Origin: Burkholderiaceae bacterium | Lineage (GTDB): Bacteria > Pseudomonadota > Gammaproteobacteria > Burkholderiales > Burkholderiaceae_C | Length of the DNA stretch: 34,755 nt | Assembly (NCBI GenBank): GCA_004323695.1 | Contig: SCRU01000024.1 | Coordinates: 1-34,755, forward strand | Direction of reading: 5' to 3' | Shown: positions 26,911 through 34,755 of the stretch, piece by piece | How positions within the stretch are numbered: the stretch's first letter is position 1 | How the letters are laid out: each line of letters begins with the position of its first letter | Translations under genes and position numbers: made by a program | Notes under the pieces: generated by a model | What the model was told of the DNA's origin: nothing | Databases searched by the model: none | The model's input: only the letters and a program-made list of their open reading frames with translations

Positions 26911-28095
26911 ATGAAGCGTCGCTACCTGCTGCAGTCTCTTGCCGCTGCCCCGCTGGCTGTCGGTTCCGCCAGACTGTTCGCCGCGCCGGCGGCGGGGTCG
27001 CGCTTCCTGCTGGTGTTTCTGCGTGGCGCCTATGACTGCTGCAGCCTGCTGGTGCCCACATCCAGCAGTTTCTATTACGAGTCGCGCCCGGACATCGCCA
27101 TCGCGCGCCCCGGCGCGGACGCCAGTGCGGCGCTGGCACTCAACGCCGACTGGGGCCTGCATCCGGTGCTGCGCGATTCGATCTATCCGATTTACCAGCG
27201 TGGTGAACTGGCGCTCGTCCCGTTCGCCGGCACGAATGACACCACGCGCAGCCATTTCGAGACGCAGGACACGATCGAAATGGGGCAGCCGCTCGCTGGC
27301 GCGCACAACTACCACTCGGGCTTCATGAACCGACTGGCCGGGGTGGTGAGTGGCGCGGCGCCGATGGCGTTCACCGCGCAGGTTCCGCTGTCGATGCAAG
27401 GCAAGGTACAGGTGGCGAACATGGCGCTGGCGGTGGTGGGACGCAGCGCCATCGACGCGCATCAGAGCCAGCTGATCGCGTCGATGTACCAGGGCAATGC
27501 ATTGGCTTCGCGCGTGCATGAAGGCTTCGCGGTGCGTGACCAGGTGATGGGCGATCTGCAGGCCGAAATGAAAGCCTCGGGGCGCAATGCGGTGTCCACC
27601 CGTGGCTTTGGCGCCGAGGCGCGCCGCATTGCGAGGCTGATGGCCGACCGCTACAACATCGGCTTCGTCGATGTCGGCGGGTGGGACACGCACGTGAACC
27701 AGGGCGGTGCGCAGGGCTATCTGGCGAACCGGCTGGGCGAGCTTGGCCAGGGGTTGGCCGCCTTTGCGCAGGAATTGGGTCCGGCCTGGCAGGACACCAC
27801 GGTGGTTGTGGTGAGCGAATTTGGCCGCACCTTCCGGCAGAACGGCAACCACGGCACCGACCATGGCCACGGCACGGTGTACTGGGTGCTGGGCGGCAGC
27901 GTGCGCGGCGGGCGCATCGCGGGCGAGCAGGTACGGGTCGAGCAGGCCACGTTGTTCCAGAACCGCGACTACCCCGTGCTGAACGAATACCGCGCCGTGC
28001 TTGCGGGCCTGTTTGCGCGCCAGTTCGGACTGGGCGCCGGCCAGCTGGGCCAGGTGTTTGCCGATGTGAAGCCGCGCGACATCGGGCTGGTCTGA
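26911..28095 (+). CDS. DUF1501-family protein with a Tat-type signal
   Basis: The 394-residue protein starts MKRRYLLQSLAAAPLAVGSARLFA, a twin-arginine-like signal, so it is probably exported folded. The body has the DUF1501 layout related to the alkaline-phosphatase/sulfatase fold: FLLVFLRGAYDCCSLLVP at the start, SHFETQDTIEMG in the middle, FVDVGGWDTHVNQG and VVVVSEFGRTFRQNGNHGTDHGHGTVYWVLGG at the end. The Asp, His and Thr residues in those motifs could bind metal. AAAGGAG lies 7 bases upstream of the ATG. Its partner DUF1800 gene is directly upstream. Function is not established. Confidence 0.9.
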   Translation: MKRRYLLQSLAAAPLAVGSARLFAAPAAGSRFLLVFLRGAYDCCSLLVPTSSSFYYESRPDIAIARPGADASAALALNADWGLHPVLRDSIYPIYQRGELALVPFAGTNDTTRSHFETQDTIEMGQPLAGAHNYHSGFMNRLAGVVSGAAPMAFTAQVPLSMQGKVQVANMALAVVGRSAIDAHQSQLIASMYQGNALASRVHEGFAVRDQVMGDLQAEMKASGRNAVSTRGFGAEARRIARLMADRYNIGFVDVGGWDTHVNQGGAQGYLANRLGELGQGLAAFAQELGPAWQDTTVVVVSEFGRTFRQNGNHGTDHGHGTVYWVLGGSVRGGRIAGEQVRVEQATLFQNRDYPVLNEYRAVLAGLFARQFGLGAGQLGQVFADVKPRDIGLV

Positions 28096-28216
28096 TCTGC
28101 TTCTTGTCCCTTCCTGCTCTGGGGGAAGGTGGGGATGGGAGCAGCGTGCCAGCCTGCGTTGCCGCTATTCTTCTGTTTCGAGGTGTACCCTTCGAATTAC
28201 TTTCAGGAGAATTTCC

Positions 28217-28639
28217 ATGCCCATCACCAAAGGCTACAAGCAACTCGTCGACGAAGCCATGGCCCAGGTCAAGACCTACTCGGTGGCACAGGTGCGCGCG
28301 CGGCTCGGCGCACCCGACGTGCAGATCGTCGATATCCGGGACGTGCGCGAGCTCAAGGATGGCACCGTCACCGGCGCGCTGCATGCGCCGCGCGGCATGC
28401 TCGAGTTCTGGGTCGACCCCGCCTCGCCCTATCACAAGAAGATCTTCGCCGACGAGTCCAAAGAGTTCATCCTGTTCTGCGGCGCCGGCTGGCGCAGCGC
28501 GCTCGCGGCCAAGGCGCTGCAGGACATGGGCATGGCGAATGTGGCGCACATCGACGGCGGCTGGGCCGAGTGGACGAAGCAGGGCGCGCCGACCGAAACG
28601 CTGGAGCAGCGCAAGGCTGCGAAAACCGGCAAGGCGTGA
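28217..28639 (+). CDS. rhodanese-domain protein
   Basis: The 140-residue protein is a single rhodanese domain. VQIVDIRDVRELKDGTVTGALHAPRGMLEFW is the N-terminal half, and the active-site loop is LFCGAGWRSALAAKAL with Cys88 as the sulfur acceptor. It ends HIDGGWAEWTKQGAP, typical of the family. It has no signal peptide and should act in the cytoplasm in sulfur transfer; the partner is unknown. AGGAGA precedes the ATG. The 121 bp before it contain an imperfect inverted repeat (CCTTCC/GGAAGG near 28109-28133) that may end the preceding transcript. Confidence 0.92.
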   Translation: MPITKGYKQLVDEAMAQVKTYSVAQVRARLGAPDVQIVDIRDVRELKDGTVTGALHAPRGMLEFWVDPASPYHKKIFADESKEFILFCGAGWRSALAAKALQDMGMANVAHIDGGWAEWTKQGAPTETLEQRKAAKTGKA

Positions 28640-28790
28640 CCGGCGGCGGCGCCTCCGCCAAGTTGTCTACCCCTGCAAACACCATAAGCCGGCGCCACCC
28701 GTGACCATTCCTCGCGCCCGGGTGCGGGCAGCCGCTTCCCTCGCGAGTGTCGCCGTGCCTCGTGGTTTTGCGAACAATGCAAGGAAAAAT

Positions 28791-28802
28791 GGGCTGCAGC
28801 CC
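28791..28802. repeat. 12-bp perfect palindrome before the HAD gene
   Basis: GGGCTGCAGCCC lies 23 bp upstream of the phosphatase start and directly follows an AAAAAT tract. The 186-bp gap between the rhodanese and HAD genes holds no other gene that I can support. Confidence 0.3.
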
Positions 28803-28825
28803 CTATGGGATATGAAAAGGTGACT

Positions 28826-29500
28826 ATGAATTTTGAAGCAGTTCTGTTCGACTGCGATGGCGTGCTGGTGGACTCCGAGGCCATCACCATCGGCGTGCTG
28901 CGCGACATGCTGAATGAGAGGGGCTGGAATCTGGGCATCGAAGAATGCATGCGCCTGTTTGTCGGCAAGATGGTGAAGGACGAGCGTGCGCTGATCGAGG
29001 CGCGCACCGGCCAGCCGCTCACCGAAGACTGGATGGCGCGCTTTCGCGAGCGCCGCAACGATGGTCTGCTGCGCCACCTCCAGCCCATCGAAGGCGCCGT
29101 GGCCGCCGTGGCGCTGCTGCACGAGCGCTTCAAGGGCCGCATCGCCTGCGCCTCGGGCGCCGACCGCTTCAAGGTCGAACTTCAACTGCAGAAGTGCGGC
29201 CTGATGCGGTACTTCAAGGGCCGCATCTTCAGCGGGCACGAACTGCCCCGCTCCAAGCCCGCACCCGATGTCTACCTGGCCGCCGCCGCGGCGCTGGGCG
29301 TGGCGCCTGCGCGCTGCGCGGTAGTGGAAGACACGGTGACCGGTGTCGCGGCCGGCGTGGCGGCGGGCGCGACCGTGTTCGGCTACAGCCCGACGCAAGC
29401 CGGCCCGGGTGCGCCGGCGGCCCTTCGGGGCGCAGGGGCGCGGCATGTCTTTGGGGCGATGCAGGAGCTGGCGCCGCTGCTGCTCCAGGACGCGGGTTGA
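28826..29500 (+). CDS. HAD-superfamily phosphatase (subfamily IA)
   Basis: The 224-residue protein has all four HAD motifs: LFDCDGVLVDSE (Asp9 nucleophile, Asp11), IACASGADRFK (Ser110), HELPRSKPAPDVYL (Lys144) and CAVVEDTVTGV (Glu168, Asp169). The helical cap domain between motifs I and II is that of phosphoglycolate phosphatase and beta-phosphoglucomutase relatives. The substrate is a small phosphorylated metabolite that I cannot name. I chose the ATG at 28826, which follows AAAGGTGA; the frame also has an ATG at 28805, less well placed. It stands alone between a rhodanese gene and a disturbed region. Confidence 0.9.
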   Translation: MNFEAVLFDCDGVLVDSEAITIGVLRDMLNERGWNLGIEECMRLFVGKMVKDERALIEARTGQPLTEDWMARFRERRNDGLLRHLQPIEGAVAAVALLHERFKGRIACASGADRFKVELQLQKCGLMRYFKGRIFSGHELPRSKPAPDVYLAAAAALGVAPARCAVVEDTVTGVAAGVAAGATVFGYSPTQAGPGAPAALRGAGARHVFGAMQELAPLLLQDAG

Positions 29501-29684
29501 GCTCGCGGCGACCACGCCGGGACATGCGTAGCCTTTCTTCTACAGCACGATCCGTCGCTAATTCCAACGTCGTACATATCGAAAATCACTGCCGCCATCG
29601 AGCCACATCAAGGCGGCAAATTGACGCCTTTATTGCTGGGCCGCTCTTGTATTTCGTCACCATAAGTTACACACTTTTTGTTCG

Positions 29685-29706
29685 GCAGAACAAGGAAACG
29701 TTCTGC
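29685..29706 (+). repeat. hairpin ahead of a doubtful exported ORF
   Basis: GCAGAAC (29685-29691) and GTTCTGC (29700-29706) are perfect arms around the 8-nt loop AAGGAAAC. The surrounding 225 bp (29501-29725) are less GC-rich than the rest of the window and hold no gene that I can support. Confidence 0.35.
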
Positions 29707-29725
29707 TGCCGATCGCGGGGGGTGT

Positions 29726-30070
29726 ATGGGCAGGGAAGAATTTGCGGTTTCGGTGCAGGGGCACACCGAAGAAAAACGGGCTGTCGCAACGTGCCGGGGC
29801 AGTTCGCGGACACGCCGCGCGAGCCGATGTGTTGCCTCGATCGCCCTCGTGGCCATCGCCGCATCGACGTTGCCGGCCCGTGCCGGACAGAACCGGGCTA
29901 CGTTTCAGGTGGCGCTGACGATTCTGGCGCGCCAGCCTGCGCCCAGAGTGGCCGAGCATGACGCTTCAACATTGTCCCCGGGGTTCCCGCCGTACGCCAT
30001 CGTGACGGACGGGGTCGTGACGCGGGCAAAGTCTGGCAACGAAATCATGCTGCGCGAGACCGAGTTTTAG
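29726..30070 (+). CDS. possible small exported protein (doubtful), next to an IS remnant
   Basis: The frame from the ATG at 29726 encodes about 114 residues: an Arg-rich stretch (SSRTRRASR), a hydrophobic segment with a signal-like end (CVASIALVAIAASTLPARA) and a soluble part ending FPPYAIVTDGVVTRAKSGNEIMLRETEF. The hydrophobic segment suggests export, but the N-region is unusually long (about 35 residues), so the true start may be further inside. I do not recognise the family. No good ribosome-binding site precedes 29726 and codon use is not decisive. The stop falls where homology to the transposase remnant begins, so the 3' end may have been lost to that insertion. Confidence 0.35.
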   Translation: MGREEFAVSVQGHTEEKRAVATCRGSSRTRRASRCVASIALVAIAASTLPARAGQNRATFQVALTILARQPAPRVAEHDASTLSPGFPPYAIVTDGVVTRAKSGNEIMLRETEF

Positions 30071-30407
30071 CCCGCGCTGCCGTGACGCGGTGCTCATACC
30101 CGTGTCGCTTGATGAACGCGTACCTCACCCGGGCTGCCTGGCAAAGTACGCTGTGGCCCTTCCTTTTAAGGATGTCGCGCTCCTCGGTCACGCGCTTGAG
30201 TTCGGATTTCAACCGGCGCAGTTCGTCGACTTGCGACCGCTGCACCTGGCGCGGTCTGGGCGGGCCCTGCCTGGCCTTGACCCATTGGTACAGGCTGTGC
30301 TGGCTCACGCCAAACCGGGCCGATACATCGGCCACCTTGTGGCCTCGCTCGGTGATCTGTCTGACCGCCTCAGTCTTGAATTCTTCGGGGTATCTCTGCT
30401 TGCTCAT
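30045..30407 (-). pseudogene. IS3-family transposase remnant (OrfA fused by frameshift to the start of OrfB)
   Basis: From an ATG at 30407 with GGGAGGTG before it, the frame reads as a typical IS3 OrfA: MSKQRYPEEFKTEAVRQITE, helix-turn-helix VADVSARFGVSQHSLYQWVK and the leucine-zipper part DELRRLKSELKRVTEERDILK. After the AAAA run (about 30161) the expected OrfA end continues in the +1 frame (TAYFARQPG and a stop), while the original frame gives RVRYAFIKRHGYEHRV, the start of OrfB. The two frames are thus joined by an indel. OrfB then loses homology after about 15 residues, so the catalytic DDE domain is absent and the element is dead. I could not identify a right end or target duplication. 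Confidence 0.8.
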
Positions 30408-30456
30408 CGCACCTCCCATAGGGCCTTAGGTTGAGGCTCGCGGGTCTCTAGGAAAT

Positions 30457-30478
30457 CCGGCGCGATCCAAGGCGCCGG
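30457..30478. repeat. GC-rich hairpin between the IS remnant and the AhpD-like gene
   Basis: CCGGCGC (30457-30463) and GCGCCGG (30472-30478) form a perfect 7-bp stem with an 8-nt loop. There is no T-run on either side. The 200-bp gap (30408-30607) holds nothing else that I can support; the hairpin may be part of the lost IS end or a weak terminator for the AhpD-like gene. Confidence 0.3.
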
Positions 30479-30607
30479 TCAGGCTGGCGCTCCGGTGCAA
30501 AACGCTCTGCCGAGTTGTCGTCGGACTGCGGCCGGCGCAGGAGATTCGGCGGCCGCTGGTTCTGGCAATGTGCCGGACGATATGGTGGACCAAAGTGCCC
30601 GCCGTCT

Positions 30608-31045
30608 TCATACGGGCAGCTTTCGGAAAGCGATCGCGAACCGGTTCCAGGCGTTGATCGTGCTCACCAGCAGTGTCAGATCGACCATCTCCTCGGGCGT
30701 AAAGTGTGGGCGCACGACTTCCCACGTTTCGTCCGGCACGTGAGTTTCGGCAACCAGTGTGAGAGCCTCGGTCCAGGCCAGCGCGGCACGCTCGCGGTCG
30801 CTGAAAAAAGGCGCTTCGTGCCAGACCGGCAGCGTAGCTAGGCGGCGCGCGTCCTCGCCCGCCTTCAGCGCGTCGCTGCTATGCAGGTCGACACAGTAGG
30901 CGCAGCCGTTGATCTGCGAAGCCCGCAGCCGCACCAGCTCGACCAGCGGCTTTTCGAGACCGGACTTGGCGATGCGCTGCTCCAGCGCGCCCAGCGCCTT
31001 CATGGCTTCGGGATTGGTCTTGTAGAAGTTCAGACGGGGTTCCAT
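30608..31045 (-). CDS. carboxymuconolactone decarboxylase/AhpD-like protein
   Basis: The 145-residue all-helical protein has the AhpD-type redox motif NGCAYCVDLHSSDALKAG, a C-x-x-C-x-x-x-H arrangement with Cys48, Cys51 and His55. This motif is found in the alkylhydroperoxidase/CMD family, whose members act as peroxidases or redox partners. The N-terminal part MEPRLNFYKTNPEAMKALGALEQ is typical of the YnjA/YciW-like branch, which mostly lacks known substrates. I start it at the ATG at 31045, after an AAGGAA sequence; the longer open frame upstream overlaps the divergent regulator. It lies head to head with a LysR gene that probably controls it. Confidence 0.9.
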   Translation of the reverse strand: MEPRLNFYKTNPEAMKALGALEQRIAKSGLEKPLVELVRLRASQINGCAYCVDLHSSDALKAGEDARRLATLPVWHEAPFFSDRERAALAWTEALTLVAETHVPDETWEVVRPHFTPEEMVDLTLLVSTINAWNRFAIAFRKLPV

Positions 31046-31122
31046 GGGGTGATTCCTTGGTTGAGTTGATGCTCCCAAACCGGAGCGGGTTGGGATGGGC
31101 TCTACGATATAGATGACGACAA

Positions 31123-31161
31123 TGTTCGATAAGATGGCAAAATTGCAAGGGAGTGTTCTAT
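31123..31161. promoter_or_regulatory. candidate LysR operator in the AhpD-like/LysR intergenic region
   Basis: Two direct repeats, TGTTCGAT (31123-31130) and TGTTCTAT (31154-31161), are 31 bp apart, about three helical turns, in the 132-bp gap between the divergent genes. LysR proteins commonly bind paired sites there. The repeats are seen; binding is inferred. Confidence 0.35.
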
Positions 31162-31177
31162 TTTTGAGACGACCCAC

Positions 31178-32080
31178 ATGGATCTGAACGACCTGCGTTA
31201 CTTCTCGCTGATCGTCGAGCATGGTGGCTTCAGCGCCGCCGAGCGGGTCGCCCATGTCACCAAGTCCAAGCTCAGCCGGCGCGTCTCGCTGCTGGAGGAA
31301 CGTATGGGCGTGCGGCTGGTCCAGCGCAGCACCCGGGGCATGTCCCTCACCGAGGCGGGGCGGGTGTTCTACGAGCACTGCGCGGCCATGATGGTCGAGG
31401 CCGAAGCCGCCCGGCAGGCGGTCGAGCAGTTGCGCTCGGCGCCCGCCGGCACCGTGCGCCTAAGCTGCCCGGTGGCCATTGCGCAGTTCTACCTGGCGCG
31501 CATCGTGGCGAGCTTCATGCGCGAATATCCGAAGGTGCGGGTCGAGCTCGAGTCGACCGACCGTAGCGTGAACCTGATTGAGGAGCGCATCGACATCGCG
31601 CTGCGGGTTCGCGAGAGCGGGCTGGAGGACCCGGCCCTGGTCACGCGGCGCATCGCTTCCGGGCGCATGGTGCTGCTGGCCAGTTCGTCCTACCTCGACG
31701 GCAAGGCGCCGATCGTGGAGCCGGCGCAGATCGCCGGGCTCGACACCATCGCCGGGCTGCGCGAAGGTGCCGAGCAGAGCTGGACGCTGACCGCGTCAGA
31801 GAGCCGCAGCACGCGCATCGTGCATCGACCGCGCCTGCTGTGTTCCGACTACGCGGTGCAACTCGCCGCGGTCGCGGGCGGCGTCGGTATCGCGCTGCTG
31901 CCGCTGCGCATTGCGTGGCGCGGACTCGAGGACGGATCGCTGGTGTGCGTGGCCAAGGAATGGGGCACTCCGGAACAGGTCATCCATCTGGTCTTCGTGA
32001 GCCGGCGCGGCATGCTGCCCGCGGTGCGCGCGTTGATCGACCATATCGTGCGGCATGTCCCGACCGCGCTGGCGAATTGA
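31178..32080 (+). CDS. LysR-family transcriptional regulator
   Basis: The 300-residue protein has an N-terminal helix-turn-helix (MDLNDLRYFSLIVEHGGFSAAERVAHVTKSKLSRRVSLLEERMGVRLVQRSTRGMSLTEAGRVFYEHC) and a periplasmic-binding-type effector domain from about residue 90. This organisation is that of the common LysR regulators. It is divergent from the AhpD-like gene, the usual arrangement for a regulator and its target, and responds to an unknown small molecule, perhaps an oxidised or quinone-like compound given the redox target. It ends 83 bp from the convergent aldo/keto reductase gene. Confidence 0.95.
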   Translation: MDLNDLRYFSLIVEHGGFSAAERVAHVTKSKLSRRVSLLEERMGVRLVQRSTRGMSLTEAGRVFYEHCAAMMVEAEAARQAVEQLRSAPAGTVRLSCPVAIAQFYLARIVASFMREYPKVRVELESTDRSVNLIEERIDIALRVRESGLEDPALVTRRIASGRMVLLASSSYLDGKAPIVEPAQIAGLDTIAGLREGAEQSWTLTASESRSTRIVHRPRLLCSDYAVQLAAVAGGVGIALLPLRIAWRGLEDGSLVCVAKEWGTPEQVIHLVFVSRRGMLPAVRALIDHIVRHVPTALAN

Positions 32081-32163
32081 AAGCCGGGGCGGGCGGTTCA
32101 AGAAGCCAAGGCAAAGCGCTGACGGATCGCCCCCACCTCGTTGTCGTGCCGGTGGACTATGCC

Positions 32164-33174
32164 TCAGGCGACGCGGCGCCCTTCGATCGGGTAGCCGGGG
32201 TCGGTATAGCCCGGCGTCGAGGCGTGGCCCGGGGGAACCAGGCTGTCGACAAGCTTCTCGTCGTCGGGCCCGAGTTGCAGCGGCAGCGCTTCGACGTAGC
32301 GGTCCCACTGCGCTTCGGTGCGCGGACCCGCGATGGTGGCGCTGACGAACCGATTCTGGAGGACCCAGGCGAGCGCGAACGCGATCGACGTCGTGCCGCG
32401 CTTTGCGGCATGCGCGGCGATGGCTTGCGCGACCTTGAGCGACTCCGGCCGCCACTCGGTCTGCTGGATGCGCTTGTCGCCGCGGCCTGCGCGCGAGTCG
32501 GCCGGCGGCGGTGCATCGACCGCGTATTTGCCGCTGAGCACGCCGCGCGCCAGCGGGCTGTACGAGACGACGCCCAGTCCGTAGTGGGCGGCCGCCGGCA
32601 GTTGCTCGACCTCAGCCGTGCGATCGACGAGGTTGTACAGCGGTTCGCTCGCGACGGGCCGGTCGATGCCGAGTTGGTCGGCCAGGCGCGCGATTTCGGC
32701 AATGCGCCAGCCGCGGACGTTGGACACCCCGAAGTAGCGGACCTTGCCCTGACGGATCAGGTCGCCAATCGCACGCACGCCCTCGTTCAGTGGTGCCTCG
32801 GCGAGCGCCCGATGGAAGTACAGGATGTCGATGTAATCCGTGCCCAGGCGCTTCAGGCTCGCTTCGACGGACTGGATGATCCACTTGCGCGACTGGCCCT
32901 GCTCGTTCGGACCCTGCGCGGTCGGGTAGCCGAACTTCGTGGCCACGACCCAGTGGTCGCGCCGATCTGCAATCGCGCGCCCCACGATTTCTTCGGAACG
33001 CCCCCCGTGATAGACGTCGGCCGTGTCGATGAAATTGATGCCCTGGTCGTACGCCTTGCTGACGATGCGTTTGGACGTCGCCTCGTCGGCCTCGCCGCCA
33101 AACATCATCGCGCCCAGGCACAGGGGCGAAACCTTGAGGGCGCTGCGGCCCAGATACCGATAGTCCATGGTCAT
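32164..33174 (-). CDS. aldo/keto reductase 1
   Basis: The 336-residue NADPH-dependent oxidoreductase has the catalytic tetrad of the superfamily: Asp50 and Tyr55 in NFIDTADVYHGGRSEE, Lys80 in VVATKFGY and His121 in DILYFHR. The substrate-binding barrel and the cofactor motif IAGPRTEAQW near the C-terminus are intact. It resembles the Tas/YajO-like group that reduces aldehydes and ketones of unknown physiological origin. ATG codons at 33174 and 33168 are both possible starts. It follows the second aldo/keto reductase gene by 44 bp on the same strand and is likely cotranscribed with it. Confidence 0.93.
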   Translation of the reverse strand: MTMDYRYLGRSALKVSPLCLGAMMFGGEADEATSKRIVSKAYDQGINFIDTADVYHGGRSEEIVGRAIADRRDHWVVATKFGYPTAQGPNEQGQSRKWIIQSVEASLKRLGTDYIDILYFHRALAEAPLNEGVRAIGDLIRQGKVRYFGVSNVRGWRIAEIARLADQLGIDRPVASEPLYNLVDRTAEVEQLPAAAHYGLGVVSYSPLARGVLSGKYAVDAPPPADSRAGRGDKRIQQTEWRPESLKVAQAIAAHAAKRGTTSIAFALAWVLQNRFVSATIAGPRTEAQWDRYVEALPLQLGPDDEKLVDSLVPPGHASTPGYTDPGYPIEGRRVA

Positions 33175-33218
33175 GATTCCAATTCCTTTTCTTGATGTGA
33201 GGTTTTCATCAGCCGCAC

Positions 33219-34262
<1,044 letters not shown>

Positions 34263-34288
34263 CTAGACTACTTTATCGACATGACGTC

Positions 34289-34303
34289 ATAAGCATCACT
34301 TAT
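34289..34303. promoter_or_regulatory. LysR-type box before the second regulator
   Basis: ATAAG and CTTAT form a perfect inverted repeat around CATCA, with the T-N11-A layout of LysR binding sites (T at 34290, A at 34302). The palindrome ATGACGTCAT (34281-34290) overlaps its left side. It lies in the 103-bp gap between the divergent reductase and LysR genes. Confidence 0.5.
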
Positions 34304-34305
34304 CA

Positions 34306-34755
34306 ATACCACGATTCGACGACCTCGCGGCCTTTGCGGCCGTCGTACGCGAGGGCAGCTTCACCCGCGCCGCCGCGCAACTGGGCGTGTCGCAGCCCGC
34401 GCTCAGCCAGACGGTGCGCGCGCTGGAGCGCCGGCTCGACCTGAAGCTGCTGAACCGCACCACGCGCAGCGTATCGCCCACCGAAGCGGGGGAGCGGCTG
34501 TACCAGACGGTGGGCCCGCGCCTGGCGGACATCGAAGCCGAGCTCGCCGTGCTGGGCGAGTTGCGCGGCAAGCCGGCCGGCACCGTGCGCATCACGGCGT
34601 CCGACCACGCCGTGCGTACGCTGGTCTGGCCCCGGCTGCTGCCGTGGTTGCCCAGGTACCCCGACATCAAGGTCGAGATCAGCAGCGACAACCGCTTCAC
34701 CGACATCGTGGCCGAGCGCTTCGACATTGGCGTGCGCCTGGGCGCCGACGTGGCC
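34306..34755 (+). CDS. LysR-family transcriptional regulator (partial; apparent ATA start)
   Basis: The frame encodes a typical LysR N-terminus: FDDLAAFAAVVREGSFTRAAAQLGVSQPALSQTVRALERRLDLKLLNRTTRSVSPTEAGERLY, then the first half of the effector domain, open to the window end. Homologues of this type begin M-x-R-F-D-D-L; here the codon in the initiator position, three codons before TTC-GAC, is ATA (34306-34308). No ATG, GTG or TTG lies between the upstream in-frame stop (34282-34284) and the helix-turn-helix. The gene may start at a rare ATA codon or be silenced by a point mutation; a sequencing error cannot be excluded. It diverges from the reductase pair, its likely target. Confidence 0.8.
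   Translation, partial: MPRFDDLAAFAAVVREGSFTRAAAQLGVSQPALSQTVRALERRLDLKLLNRTTRSVSPTEAGERLYQTVGPRLADIEAELAVLGELRGKPAGTVRITASDHAVRTLVWPRLLPWLPRYPDIKVEISSDNRFTDIVAERFDIGVRLGADVA

Noticed and set aside
30426-30725. Open frames between the IS remnant and the AhpD-like gene on both strands
   Set aside because: No ribosome-binding site, no motif, and partial overlap with the AhpD-like gene.

Overview
The window is high-GC, densely packed bacterial DNA from what looks like a betaproteobacterium of the order Burkholderiales, most likely Comamonadaceae. This is inferred from the gene order corC-lnt-glyQ-glyS-gmhB-plsC-ygjP, a LiuR-controlled leucine/acyl-CoA degradation locus next to a TPP-riboswitch thiC, TAAAAT-like -10 boxes and short dispersed GCTAYT elements. 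No rRNA, tRNA, CRISPR array, phage module or complete insertion sequence is visible.

Layout. 1-2557: the 3' part of a cyclase/ATPase-type regulator converges on a two-gene unit (unknown protein, then a SAM methyltransferase). 2558-5479: a phenylalanine/tyrosine catabolic unit (hppD-phhA, overlapping by 4 bp) diverges from an Lrp/AsnC regulator; a second, diverged copy of the last 20 codons of phhA lies just downstream of the gene. 5501-7699: a CynX-like MFS exporter and a GNAT acetyltransferase. 7745-15680: a co-directional housekeeping run comprising CorC, apolipoprotein N-acyltransferase, both glycyl-tRNA synthetase subunits, heptose-bisphosphate phosphatase, an LPA acyltransferase and a YgjP-type metallopeptidase. 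The first part of glyS is clearly lower in GC than the rest. The run ends at an 88-bp MITE-like palindrome.

15817-24372: an acyl-CoA degradation locus. A MerR-family LiuR-like regulator lies among a metallo-hydrolase, a hotdog thioesterase, isovaleryl-CoA dehydrogenase, carbonic anhydrase, a thiolase and a second acyl-CoA dehydrogenase. Three nearly identical palindromes with the core ACGTTTACGTAAACGT stand before the hydrolase/liuR pair, the thioesterase and the thiolase, so the regulon can be read from the DNA. Carbonic anhydrase may supply bicarbonate to the biotin carboxylase of leucine breakdown, which is not in the window. thiC with its TPP riboswitch sits inside this locus but has its own control.

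24553-28639: two tandem paralogous small exported proteins of unknown function, a DUF1800 lipoprotein and a DUF1501 Tat-type protein in tight order, then a rhodanese. This is the least understood block and the best candidate for an undescribed system. 28826-30607: a HAD phosphatase, a doubtful exported ORF and an IS3-family transposase remnant. 30608-34755: two redox/regulator units, an AhpD-like protein divergent from a LysR regulator and two aldo/keto reductases divergent from a second LysR gene. That second gene runs off the window and appears to begin at ATA instead of ATG.

All family names come from recognised motifs and remembered family features; no database search was run.
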